A program made the position numbers and the translations under genes. The notes beneath the pieces are model-generated. The model saw nothing but the letters and a program-made list of their open reading frames with translations, made no database searches and was not told the DNA's origin. From Onthophagus taurus (taxonomy: Eukaryota > Arthropoda > Insecta > Coleoptera > Scarabaeidae), in the NCBI RefSeq assembly GCF_036711975.1, contig NC_091972.1, forward strand, positions 24,619,001 to 24,683,000: a DNA stretch of 64,000 nucleotides, in the 5' to 3' direction. Positions 23,801 through 34,977 of this stretch are shown one piece after another (positions within the stretch are counted from its first letter, which is position 1; each line of letters starts with the position of its first letter).

Positions 23801-23936
23801 CACTGAATTGGAATACTTGAGCCCTCCGTTTTTGATATCAATTTCATATTATACATATATTTTATTGTGGATTTTTATTCTCTGGTTAATCATTGTAAGA
23901 GAATATTAAACACAGTTGTGATAACAGAGTTTTTTT

Positions 23937-24015
23937 TCAGATGTTGAATGCCGACTATGTGCGGAGGAAGCAGAGACGGTTGAGCATGTTTTAAGAGTAT
24001 TGGACTGCACGGTGG
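23937..24015 (+). pseudogene. LINE C-terminal Cys/His knuckle fragment
   Basis: Reads DVECRLCAEEAETVEHVL, the usual C-terminal Cys-Cys-His knuckle of R1/I-type LINE polyproteins. It lies between the two inverted transposase copies and may mark an insertion at their junction. Confidence 0.5.
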
Positions 24016-24044
24016 AATTTGATAACGATATCTATCGGGGTCCG

Positions 24045-25212
24045 TCCAATTTATTCAATTTCGCCTCTTCTTTGATTATGTGATGAACACAATTTTTCCA
24101 ATTGTTAATAGTGACATTTTGGATTTTTAGAAGCAACCTCATTTTTTATTTGAGTCCATATTAATTCGATAGGATTTAACTCTGCATGGTATCGCATGCA
24201 TACAGATCATATTTAGCTGTATGTGCTTTTATCAATGTCAATAATTCGGATCGCACCATGTTTTCTTCGTATAAAATATTTTTTAAAGCAAGACAACTTT
24301 GCAGTTGTTTCTTAGTTGAGCATGTACTTGATATTTTCTCGACTTTACGACTATGGTATGAAGCGTTGTCCATTACAATAACTGCATTCTCGGATAATTT
24401 TTCTAATAGATTTTGAAACCATTTTTCAAATACTTTCGCATTAATTCATGGTAATCAGTAGTTTTTTACCTTTGAAAACTAACAAGCCTCCGTTAACAAA
24501 ACCTGATTCAGAACCAACATGCAGTATAATTAATCGTTTTTCTTTTCCTGATGGATTTTTAAGCCCCTTAGTTAACCCTTGATAAATGCCTGCCTCTTGC
24601 TCTGAATTGATTCATCTACCCACACTTTCTCTATTGTATGACCTTCATTAACCCTTGTCTCATCTACATAGTAAATTGGTCGTTCTTCACAGCGATAGTT
24701 TTTAATACTTATTAAATACTGTCGTCGCCAAACAATTATATCGTCACGTTCGGTTAGAACACTCTTGCGATTTCTCTTCATGTATCTATAAAAAACATAA
24801 CTCGCTTTGGTAACTCTGGATGACTGCGTAGTTCCTTTATAATTTTGTTTAAAGTTGGAATTTCGTTTTTATAAAAGAAACTGTGGCAAATTTGGCGTAT
24901 GGAAACCTTAGTAAAATCATCAAGCTCCGTAATAATTCCAGGTCTCCCACTTAGCTCTTTGAGACTCATAACCTTTCCGTTATCTTTATATTCCTTCACC
25001 ACACGGTATACTGTTGATTTTGCTACCCCGACAAATAAAACATTATTTGGCTTGATATAATTTTTAAAACGTTTTTCTTGCCAACAGCTTCGACAATTTT
25101 ATCAACAATATTACTAATTTTCATTGGGTTTTCGTCATTAATGTGTTGCTTGTAGAGATTTAGGATACTTTGCTTTCCAAACAAAGCTAAGTGTCCTAAA
25201 TTCAACAATTTA
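24045..25212 (-). pseudogene. IS630/Tc1-like DDE transposase, copy 2 (inverted)
   Basis: The same protein as copy 1 on the opposite strand: LGHLALFGKQSILNLYKQH (25208-25150), VKEYKDNGKVMSLKEL (from 25002), PIYYVDETRVNEGHT and DNASYHSRK. It keeps the second catalytic aspartate lost in copy 1, but has stops after MFFIDT and after QAFIKG, plus truncation of the C-terminal third. The two copies form an imperfect palindrome of about 2.7 kb. Confidence 0.8.
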
Positions 25213-25228
25213 CGCTTTTTCAGAGGCG

Positions 25229-25305
25229 AAAGTTGATTTTGCTACCCCTCAAATATACTCTTGCGATTTCCCTTCATGTATCTATAAAAAAACATTATAA
25301 CAATG
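25229..25305 (-). repeat. Partial third copy of the same transposase
   Basis: 'ttgattttgctacccc' repeats 25016-25031 and 'cttgcgatttcccttcatgt' repeats 24766-24785. A short rearranged piece of copy 2 therefore lies at its 5' border. Confidence 0.6.
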
Positions 25306-25779
25306 TATATATTTTATTATTATAGTTCTATATAAATTTTATTTTATTTACTTTTGTAAAATTTTATTTTAAAATATATACACTCATAACCTCAATGTTA
25401 ATTTGTATGTTTAGTGTTGACGATAACAAACGAAAATAAATACAATAATAAGTAAATAAATAAATAATAATAATTATTAATTTAAATTTACCATCAAAAT
25501 ATCTAGTGATATTTTCTGGTGATTTTTCCTAGTGTAAATCTGACTTTCGCGTTTACTCTTCCTGGTTTAAAAACAGAGTATAGTCAAATGATCTATAATG
25601 TTATTTGATAAAACCGAAGCCGTCTGTAGCCGAGGTGCTACAATACGGTGACGAAATTGTAAAATGTTTAGCTAGAATTCGACCATTCTTATCATTTACG
25701 TTGATTGATTATTAAATAATATTACATTATGAAAAACTACAGATCTAGTTTCTTTGTAGTAGATAAACTTTGGCACAAT

Positions 25780-26360
25780 GACAGGATGGTTCATATTCCT
25801 TTATTTATTGGTGTCCAGGTGGTTAAAATCTTCCTGAGTCAACTTTATATCAACTTTATAAAGAAACATTTTATACAAAACTTGTTTAATATTTTATTTG
25901 CCATAATAAGACTGCATTCAATTGTTTTTAATTCAGAAAACAAATGAGTAACATACATAGTAATAATATTTAAATTTTTTTAAATGGCATTGTATTCTTT
26001 CTTTGGGCTCATTTGATAGAGATTACTTTTCTCTTTACAATGGCGTACTTGACGATTTCTTAATAAACAATTTTTAAATTTTTTTCAAAAATTTTCTAGT
26101 ATAAGGGTACTAAAATTTTACGTCATCGTAAAGAGAAAAAAAATCTCTATCAAATGAGCCTAACGAAAGGGTACATTGCCATTTAAAAAACTTCAAGTGT
26201 TATTCGTTGCTCATTTGTTTGTGAAATAAAAACAATTGAATGCTGTCTTATTATGGCAAATAAAATATTAAACAACTTTTGTATAAAATGTTTTTTTATA
26301 AAGTTGATACCTACCAAGATATATACTATATTCCATAGATAATGGGCACCCTGTATATAA
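25780..26360. mobile_element. Foldback element with CCCTGTA terminus
   Basis: 25845-26075 and 26095-26320 are inverted repeats of each other; for example 'gccataataagactgcattc' is mirrored by 'gaatgctgtcttattatggc', and 'tcatttgatagagatt' by 'aatctctatcaaatga'. The right end reads 'gggcaccctgtatata' and the left end carries 'caggatggttc'. It is non-coding. Confidence 0.7.
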
Positions 26361-26589
26361 ATTTTTCTATGGCTTAAGTGAAGAGAACCAATCAGAACAA
26401 CATCACACTGAAAACAGCCCATGGGTTGGCTGTGATACAGACGAAATAATTGATACAATTGGATACAATTATTGAATCAACTATACCAAAAACACTGTTA
26501 ACAGTAAAAAAATTTTATGGAAAACATTTATGCACTTTTATAACGTCAGAAGATATGAATTAGATGGAAATCGCACGATGGATGAACAC

Positions 26590-27442
26590 TAGCGTTGATT
26601 TTAAAGGATTGGGCTGTAAATATGAGAAAAAAAGATGGTACAAAGTTTAAAGAAGCTACGGTCAAAATCATGTGGAACGCAACGAGTAAACTTTTACGAG
26701 AAAAATATTATAAAAGTTTTAAAATCATAATTGATCCGTTCAAAAGTGTTATATTTCAAAAAGCCCGAGCTGCTCGGGATTCCATACAGCGTAAACTGCA
26801 ATCGGCTCCCTGTAAGAGGAAACAAAGTTCAGCAGCGTTAAGTTCAGACGAAATAACCAAAATTGTAAATTTATGGAATGAAAACTCCCCTGACGGGCTG
26901 TAACGGAAATTCTATCACATCGCCGCGGTATAATTAGCTTCGCGAGGTGGAGAAGCTGCTGCTTGCATGACTGACTTTTTTCATATCGAAACAAATAACG
27001 ATGGTTTTGAAACAAACCCGGGTGAATGGTTCGAAAATATGTACAGAAAGCAACTTTTTAGTAGAAAATAGTGACAGCAACGTCTGTAATGTCAGATTAT
27101 TTAAAAAATTAATGTCAAAAAGGGGTCCAAATGTTAAAACCAACAGACCAAATCGTCACTGGAAAGCAGAAAATGATCACTGGTAGATACGATAATATGC
27201 CGAGTGGGAAAAATATGATTCAAAATTGGACAAAATCGTCTGCTAAAGCGATTGGCTTGAATATAAAGGAAAAGAAAATTACCAATCACTCCAATAGATC
27301 GACTGCTGTTAGTCAATTGGCCAAAAATAGCATTCAAGAACAAGAGCTCATAAAAATTACGGGTCATAACAATCCTAACTCAATAAAACCATATTTAAAT
27401 ATCGATCAAAAACATCATAATAAAATTATTAACATCATGTGA
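26590..27442 (+). pseudogene. Crypton-type tyrosine recombinase remnant
   Basis: The N-terminal part VNMRKKDGTKFKEATVKIMW and FQKARAARDSIQRKL matches the core-binding region of insect Crypton-like proteins. The first catalytic arginine is in LASRGGEAA, after an in-frame stop near 26902. The C-terminal piece at 27131-27442 has KITNHSNRSTAV (HxxR box), KITGHNNPNS (GH box) and the tyrosine in KPYLNI. Order and spacing fit the R-HxxR-H-Y layout of tyrosine recombinases. At least one stop and two frameshifts inactivate it. No flanking repeats were identified. Confidence 0.65.
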
Positions 27443-28238
27443 GGAAATAAAACTTCGTCAGTTATAGAAACTAACACATCTGGATCTTCATTTAACTTTT
27501 CTAATTGTTCTTTTGTTAATTGCACTTTTAAATAAAGATTTTTTACTTTGTTTACTATCCTTAAAATTAAGTAGCAAAAAATTTTCTATCCAAATAACAT
27601 TCGAACATTAATAAATCCTCAAAAATTTTAGAACTTTTTCGGATTCTGATTCCAAGCAACACGCTTTCGAAATCTTATAAATTTTTTTCGATTATCAACG
27701 TTCTTGGGTTATTACTACTAATAATTAAATGTAATATTATTATATTAATATAATTAATTTAATAAGTTTAACGAAATTTTAAGTAATTTTATATGAGTAT
27801 TCTACTTTTAAATAATTCTGAATCTACTAAATAAATACTAATTTATTATGGATTGTGACGCGATTACATCATACGATGTGGTGAGTCAAGGTCGTATATT
27901 TTCAGTTAGGCAGGATTTTTAACGGCGCTACACGCCGCTAGTCACAAAATAAAGGCGTGAGTGTGTGTTTTGTTCGTGTTTTCTTGTCCTTGCCGGCATA
28001 AAAGTATTAGCAGTTCTCAGGTTTAGTGTAAAAATCGATGTATAACCAGTAAAATTTAAAAATTAATCAAATATCTGTTGATTTATCTCATAATCCCCAA
28101 TAAATATTGTAGCAGTTTCGAAAACTTATCTAGTTTGAGTCGAATCGGGTTCTCATCTTCAATTAATCGTGTTTCGGATATCAGTTGTTTTAGAAGTACT
28201 TTTTAAGTAATAAGAAAAAAAAAATAGAATAGTATAAA
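27443..28238. other. Upstream region of carboxylesterase C
   Basis: AT-rich with no supportable coding or repeat call. The only local oddity is a slightly GC-richer block around 27900-28000. A TATAAAA at 28233 is too close to the ATG to serve as an ordinary TATA box. Confidence 0.4.
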
Positions 28239-30549
28239 ATGGATAGTCCGGTGATTAACACTGAAAATGGGAAAATTAAGGGATTAAAATTAAAAGATTT
28301 TAAAGATAATAGTTATTATAGTTTTTATGGAATTCCTTACGCTAAGCCGCCGGTTGGAGAATTGAGATTTAGGGTAAGAACAACCTTTTTTGAATTTTTT
28401 GTTTGTTTTATGTGAAGGATCATGAAGTGATTTAATAAAAATAATTCTCATTAATAAATAATTTTGGACTAATATAAAATAAAAATAAAAATTGGATAAA
28501 GCAAATTTATCTTTTTGGTAATGCGATAAAAGAGGATTACTGCATTTGAAAAGATATTGTCATATTATGATATCAATAATCTTAACATTTAATAAATTCT
28601 AGATATGGATAAATTTGATTTATAACCACCAAATAAAATTAATATGAAACAATGAATTTTAATGCAACCAAAAGATTAGTTTTTTTATAATTGAATTGTT
28701 TTCAATTTTTATTCCAATGGGTCAACGTTCAAAGGGCGAAAAACTTATAGATTTGGTGATCCAAAGACAATAATAAGCCATTTTTAACTAAATCGGCGTC
28801 TAAATTTTATTTGAAACTACCTATATCTTAATGTAACCACTTTTACCCTCCATTTAAGCTATAAACACTCTACATAATCAACATTTTTCTTTTCTTTTAA
28901 GGCTCCTCAACCTCCTGAGTTATGGGAAGGTATAAGAGATGGTACAAAACAACAAGAAGGTTGTTACGCCCGTCACATGTTAAACTTTAGCATGACTGGT
29001 TCTGAAGATTGTTTGTATTTAAACGTTTACACCAGAGAAATTCCTAAAGAAACTGTTTCAAAGCTGAAGCCCGTTATGGTTTGGATACATGGTGGTGCTT
29101 TTTCAACGGGAAACGGAAAAACCGAACTTTACGGTCCTGATTTTTTAATGCCTGAAGATATTGTTGTTGTAACACCAAATTACCGTGTTGGTCCATTGGG
29201 TTTTATGTGTTTTGAGGATGTTTCTTTAGGAGTGCCCGGAAATGCTGGATTAAAAGATGTTTTGATGGCATTGAAATGGGTTAATAAGAATATTAAGAAT
29301 TTTGGAGGAGATCCGGAAAATGTAACTTTAGCTGGGGTTAGTTCTGGTGGAGTTATAACACATTGTATGATGTTAACACCTTTAGCGAAAGGATTATTTC
29401 ATAAAGCAATTATTCAAAGTGCTACTGCAATACACTCATGGACTTTTAGCGCGAAATCTGATGGGAAGAAATTAGCTAAGATTTGTGGATGTGAATCTGA
29501 GGATGAGAAAGAAATTTTAGATTTCTTAACAAAACTTCCAGTTAAAGATTTGTTAAAAGGAAGAGATAAAATGAAAAATGTAAAAAATAAACTCATTTTA
29601 TTTTTAATAAATTAAAAAATAATAATTTTTTAGACAATTTACCCAGATGAAAGAAGAACATTTTCACCTGTTATTGAAACACCAATTCCCAATGAAATGT
29701 CTATAATTACAGAAGAACCAATGAAAATTATTTTAAGTGGGGAATACAACAAAGTCCCTATGTTAATGGGTTATGTGTCATCGGAAGGACAATTTTTCGA
29801 ACCGATTTTAAAAGGAAAAGAGTTTTTGGTACCATCATTTGAAAAAATGGTTCCTCATCCATTAAATTTAACAAAAGGAAGCGATAGGTCTTTATTTACA
29901 GCCGATAAAATTAAGAAGTTTTATTTCGGTGATAAAGAATGTACTCAGGAAGAAAAACCGAGTTATTACGAAGTAAGTTTTTCTTAAACAATCACATAAA
30001 AATCATATGTTCACATCAATACAATTTTTTTAGATGGTTTCCGATATTTTCTTCGCATACCATTTACAAACGGCATTAAGATTACATTCAAAATCATTAG
30101 GACATCCACTCTATTTCTACAAATTTTCAATTGATTTGGGTCTTAATATTTATAAAAAACTTAACCAAGCTGTTTTACCAGGTAAATCATTTTTAATATT
30201 TAAATTTTTTAAATTTAACTTATAATTTTAAGGTGCTTGTCATTGTGATGACGTTTGTTACTTATTTAAAATGGACCTTACGCCGGAAATCCAACATGGA
30301 AGTAAAGAAGAAATTACCATTCACCGAATGACAAAATTTTGGGCGAATTTTATTAAATCCGCCGATCCAAATCCAAAAGATAACGATCCTTTAATTAAGG
30401 TCGAGTGGAAACCGGTTGATAAAGAGCGTTTAAATTATTTGGATATTAATGTTGATTTAACTCCTGGAGTTGCGCCAGATGAGAAACGAATTGCTTTTTG
30501 GGATGAAATTTATCAAATGGATTCAGCTTTAAAACATCACAAGATGTAA
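28239..30549 (+). CDS. Carboxylesterase C (alpha-esterase type)
   Basis: Third tandem paralogue. Exons: 28239-28373, 28902-29579, 29634-29972, 30034-30181, 30233-30549; 538 residues in phase. It lacks the intron that in A and B follows the SEDCL exon, because SEDCLYLNVYTREIPK runs straight into WIHGGAF. Catalytic serine lies in AGVSSGG, glutamate in GYVSSEG, histidine in GACHCDDVCYLF. The Val-Ser-Ser elbow differs from the usual Glu-Ser-Ala, but the Gly-X-Ser-X-Gly frame is kept. Intron 1 is 528 bp; the others are 51 to 61 bp. An AATAAA at 30584 follows the stop by 35 bases. There is no signal peptide. It is probably active with altered specificity, which is an inference. Confidence 0.92.
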
Positions 30550-30727
30550 CAAATTGATTACAAAAAGAAACTGTTTCAAAATGAATAAAAACAAGTTTTA
30601 TCAAATAATCTTTTTTATTTGGATATAGTCTCATTTTTCTTAGTTTAATTAAATTAGATTTAAAATTCTTAGTTTTTTTTTATTTAAAAACTTAATTCAT
30701 TTTGTCCTCCAAGAAGCTGAACTATAA

Positions 30728-31955
30728 TACACTACTCTCCAAAATTATCGCACCACCTAAATTATGCATTAAGTTTAAAGGTATTTTTTCTTGAATCAAC
30801 GGATGGATTTTGATGATTCTTTCTTCACGATATAGGTTGATTTTTAAGGAAGAAATGTGTTGATGGTTTCTGACAATTGTCAACGTTTTACCTATATACG
30901 GGGTGTAAAAAGAAATTTATGTTTTTTCTTCTAATTTTGCAACACCCTGTGGAATTTATCAGAAAGAACCGCTACATTCCATTTACATTACGTTAGAATG
31001 GCAACCCTTCTCTACATTTTCGTTCAAGCATCATCTCGATATCTCTTTTATCAAGGAAGATACACAAGTTTAAATGTAACGAATTTTTATTAACATTTTA
31101 AACAAGTAGGTGAAAACTAAAAAACACTACATAATCCTTAATCCAATGGCGCCAACTACGGGGGGGCTGCGGGGCTTGAGCCCCCCCGGAAAATCGTAAA
31201 AGTGTACAATTGTATTACTTATTATTATGTACAATACAATTGTATTGTAATAAGGTGTACATTTGAAAAAGTTCAGCCCCCCCTTAAATATTAAAAAGTC
31301 AGCGCCACTGCCTTAATCAATTCTCTCAAAATCACCTAATAACGTGTATTTCCGCCTCTCTTACAGCACTTCTTCACAGCGATGAGGCATACTTAAAATC
31401 AAGCGTCGAATTTGATCTTGATCAATTGCATCCCAAACTCCTCTTACCATCCTCTCAACGTCGTCCAAAACGATAGATGGTGGATGTCGGCCCCTTAACT
31501 GACGATCAATATTATCCCATAAATTCTCTATTGGATTGAGATCAGGGCTACAGGGTGGCCAGTCCATGGTTTGTATACCAACTTCATCCAAATAGTCACG
31601 GACCGTATAGACAACATGAGGTCTTGCATTATCATGCATTAATAAAAAATTATTTCCTATGTAAGGAGCAAAGGGTACCACGTGTTCCGATAAATGTCTG
31701 TAATATACCTTTCACCTGTTAATGAACCTCTTCGCAAAGAAAGGTCTGTTCGTGCTGTAAGCGAAATTCCACCCCAAACCATTACAGATCCTCAAATTAA
31801 ATAAAGTTGTCGGTCGTATGTTGCACTGTGCATAGCGTTCATTGGGCCGTCGAATTACTCTTAAACGTCTATCTGAGCTGTATAAACAAAACCTTGATTC
31901 ATCTGTGAACAGTACTTGTTCCCAGTCATCAGCATTCCAGTCCATAAATACCATC
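30728..31955 (-). pseudogene. Tc1-like transposon, 5'-truncated and frameshifted
   Basis: On the - strand EQVLFTDESRFCLYSSDRR holds the first aspartate, HDNARPHVV the second, and DWPPCSPDLNPIENLWDNID the third acidic residue (Glu). Two frame changes near 31690-31800 break the frame. CACTACTCTCCAAAATTATC at 30730, preceded by TA, looks like its 3' terminal repeat. The element carries a hAT MITE at 31144-31310 and is cut at about 31955, where the Penelope-like element begins, so its helix-turn-helix part is missing. Confidence 0.8.
31136..31318. mobile_element. hAT MITE with perfect 8-bp target duplication
   Basis: CCTTAATC at 31136-31143 is repeated at 31311-31318. Between them, 167 bp start CAATGGCGCC and end GGCGCCACTG in mirror sense (AGCGCCACTG), with GGGGGGGCTG/CAGCCCCCC subterminal repeats. 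An 8-bp duplication and CARTGGCGC ends are typical of hAT. It is non-coding, with a small internal palindrome around 'tacaattgta'. Confidence 0.88.
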
Positions 31956-33145
31956 CATAAATATAAAAAAGTCTACAAACGTATTAACTACGTCAAAAAC
32001 CACATATTCTACGTTAACTCTTGTTTAAGGGACAACCTTACACCTAATTTCGCCTTAGTTAAATCTAAAAACATCAACATTAAACAAAGAACACAACTCG
32101 AGAGAAGCATATTAAAGAAACAACGCAGAAAATACTTCCAGTCAATAGATTCTCTCTATACAAGACTCGCTTACCTACACCGTGAACTCAGTCTACATTT
32201 CCACTTTCTTGAAATGGAAGAAATTATAGTCAAGATTAGGGATGAAGCCGGCCTATGTAGTTATGATGACTTCACCAGTAAAAAACGAAAATTACACCTT
32301 TTAAGAATGAGAAAATCCCATAATCAAAATTCCATCAAGAATGCCTACCCGAAATTACATAAGCCAAAGGCTACTCAGACAGGGAAACCACTTTTACACA
32401 AAAATAATGACAATTTAGCTGATGCAAATAAACATAACGAACTTAAGTACACTACCAATCTTACGATCTTACAGTTCAATGACGATGAAGTCGACATACT
32501 TAACAAAGGCCACAAATTCGCCATTCAAACTCAACCAGACATCCATTTAACAGCCATAGAGATTGCCCGTGTCATCAACAAATTACCCAATCGCGACAAC
32601 ATAAAGAATGACATCATTCCTATTCTGAAAAGTTATGAAAAGTCATGCTGCAATAAAGGGAGATCACTTAATCAGAAGAATAATATTAAAAACCTTCGTA
32701 TTCAAACTGCCATAAAAACTATAAAACAAAAATTATCTAGCAACAACGCACTATACGTGAAAGCAGACAAAAATGCAGGCACAGTTATTATTGATAAGGA
32801 TGAATACAACAAAAAAACAATTAATTTCTTAAAAGAAAATGGTTACAAAGAAATTAAGAAAGATCCATTAAATTCAATAACAGCTAAAACTAAGAATGTC
32901 ATCAATAAACATAAAGATACTATCACAAAGCTTGGTCAAAACCTATATTTTCTAATGGCTATGAACTGCTTCATACCACAACTTTATTCTCTCATAAAAC
33001 TCCATAAGGACAATTTACCATTAGGCCTATAACCACATGTTTTGACTGTCCTACCTCTAAAATTACTGATTTTATGTATGGCTTTTTTAAACAAATTGAC
33101 TATAAACCAATACACTCTCTGAAAAACTCATTACAACTCATCAAA

Positions 33146-33393
33146 AACTTAAAACATATAAGTACGAAGACATTCACGGCCGATATTAATAAGCAAACCT
33201 TCTAATTAGCAACCTTCTTCAGAAACAACTTCGAACTTGTTTCTGAAGAAGGTTGCAACATGGCATCCCAAAACGTCAAACATTTTTTCAAAAAACGCAC
33301 GGCTTAACCCGAAAGATTCTAGTTCTAGGTCTAGTGTTAATTCTTGTGATAGTGTTAGTGTTAGTTCTAGTTTTAATTTAACTTAAAACATAT
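33146..33393. mobile_element. Repeat family D copy 2, inserted in the Penelope element
   Basis: AACTTAAAACATAT occurs at 33146-33159 and again at 33380-33393, so the 220 bp between (33160-33379) inserted with a 14-bp target duplication. The insert starts AAGTACGAAGACATTCACGG, has a palindrome ('gcaaccttcttcagaaac' and its mirror) and ends with 'tagttctagttttaattt'. CTGAAGA at 33243 is followed by the hammerhead-like stem, but the GAAAC box is decayed to CAAAAC. Confidence 0.88.
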
Positions 33394-34938
33394 TTCACCT
33401 AATAATAATACTGGTATCCTTCGATGCGGTCAATCTATACACAAATGTTGATACCACTTACACTTTAAAGGAGATTGAAGACATATTCTTTCAACATTTT
33501 AAAGATAAAATCATCACTGCTGACTTAATTGAAATACTTAATCATATAATTCAACAAAACTATTGTAGCTTTGATAAAAAAATTTACAAATTTGAACATG
33601 GACTTGCTATGGGTCTTTCCATTTCTGGATTATTAGCTGATTTGTATTTAGATAATATTGAAAAGAACTTCATTGTTAACTCAAAAAATCCATTCTTTAA
33701 GAACATCATAAAATGGTATAGATACGTCGACGACATTATATGTGTATGGAATGGAAATAAATTGGATCTTGATAGTATGCTATCTTACATGAACAACATC
33801 CACAAGAATCTTAAATTCACCTTAGAGATAGAAAAGGACAACTGCTTAAATTTCCTAGACTTAAAAATACAAAAAATTGACAATAATTTTAAGTTTGACA
33901 TTTTTAGGAAGCCCTCATCTTTAAATACTGTCATCCCTTATGATTCGTTCCATCCCAACAACTACAAATTAGCTGCTTTCCAGGCTTTTATTGTCAGACT
34001 ATTGAAATATCCTCTAGACTATACATCCAAACTAAAAGAACTAAATTTTATTAACAGATTAGCAAGAGAAAATGGTTATCCAAGTTGTACCATCGACCAA
34101 TTACTGTATAAAAACCTCATAAAACTAGACCCTTTATACTCTACGAATAAAAATAACTTTGACAATTATAAGACAATAACATACAACAAAATAAACTGCA
34201 AAATTAAAACCATACTACATAGTATGGTATAAACCTATGGTGTATTTGTCAGCTTTAAATGTAAAGGACAACTAGGTGATTCCATTTCTAACTACAAACA
34301 AAAAGAAAACGCTATGGATTGTAGTGGTATCTATTCTGTTAAGTGTTGCGATTGTTCTGCTATATATGTTGGTCGGACCGGTCGAAAATTACAAAAAAGA
34401 CTATGCGAACATAAAACCAGATGCACTTCGAACATTTTCAAACATAAATTAGAAACAGGCCATAACATTGATTATGACAATGTACAACTCCTACATAAGT
34501 GTAAAAAAGGTTTGACAATGAATTTCCTCGAAATGTTCGAAATCGATAAACATAAGCATAATGATAACTATCTTACTTTAAATGAGCAACTCGAAAACTA
34601 TTATAAACCACTATACGCCTTTTTGAAAAAATAATTTCATTTTAAAATTATTTTACTGTGATATTTTTATTCCTTTTTGTAACCAGTTTTAAATTTAGTT
34701 CGATGTTGATTTAACAGTCGTTTTTGGAGTTCAATTGTGTACGGTGTTGTGTTTTCTTGTTTAGAATAGTTATTTTCGTGTTTGTTTTAAATAATGTTTT
34801 ATTTTAACGTAGAAATTTGTTTGTTCAGCGTGATTTTTTAACTATTTGACTGTAAGTTGAGATATATTTATGCAGTTTTATTGTTTTTTATATATTTTTT
34901 AAGATCATTATAGTTATTATATCCTTTTGTAGATTTGG

Positions 34939-34972
34939 CTGATGATGACATCATATGAGGAAAGCGCACCAG
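34939..34972 (+). ncRNA. Hammerhead-like motif in the Penelope 3' region
   Basis: CTGATGA at 34939-34945 and GAAA at 34960-34963. Flanking TTGG and CCAG can pair as stem I. The cleavage-site box is not canonical (GCGCA instead of a UH-ending box), so this copy is probably decayed. Confidence 0.35.
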
Positions 34973-34977
34973 TATAT

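Noticed and set aside
31842-31955. Start of the 396-residue frame as the Penelope N-terminus
   Set aside because: This part is antisense to the Tc1 remnant (EQVLFTDESRF on the - strand); true Penelope sequence begins about 31956.
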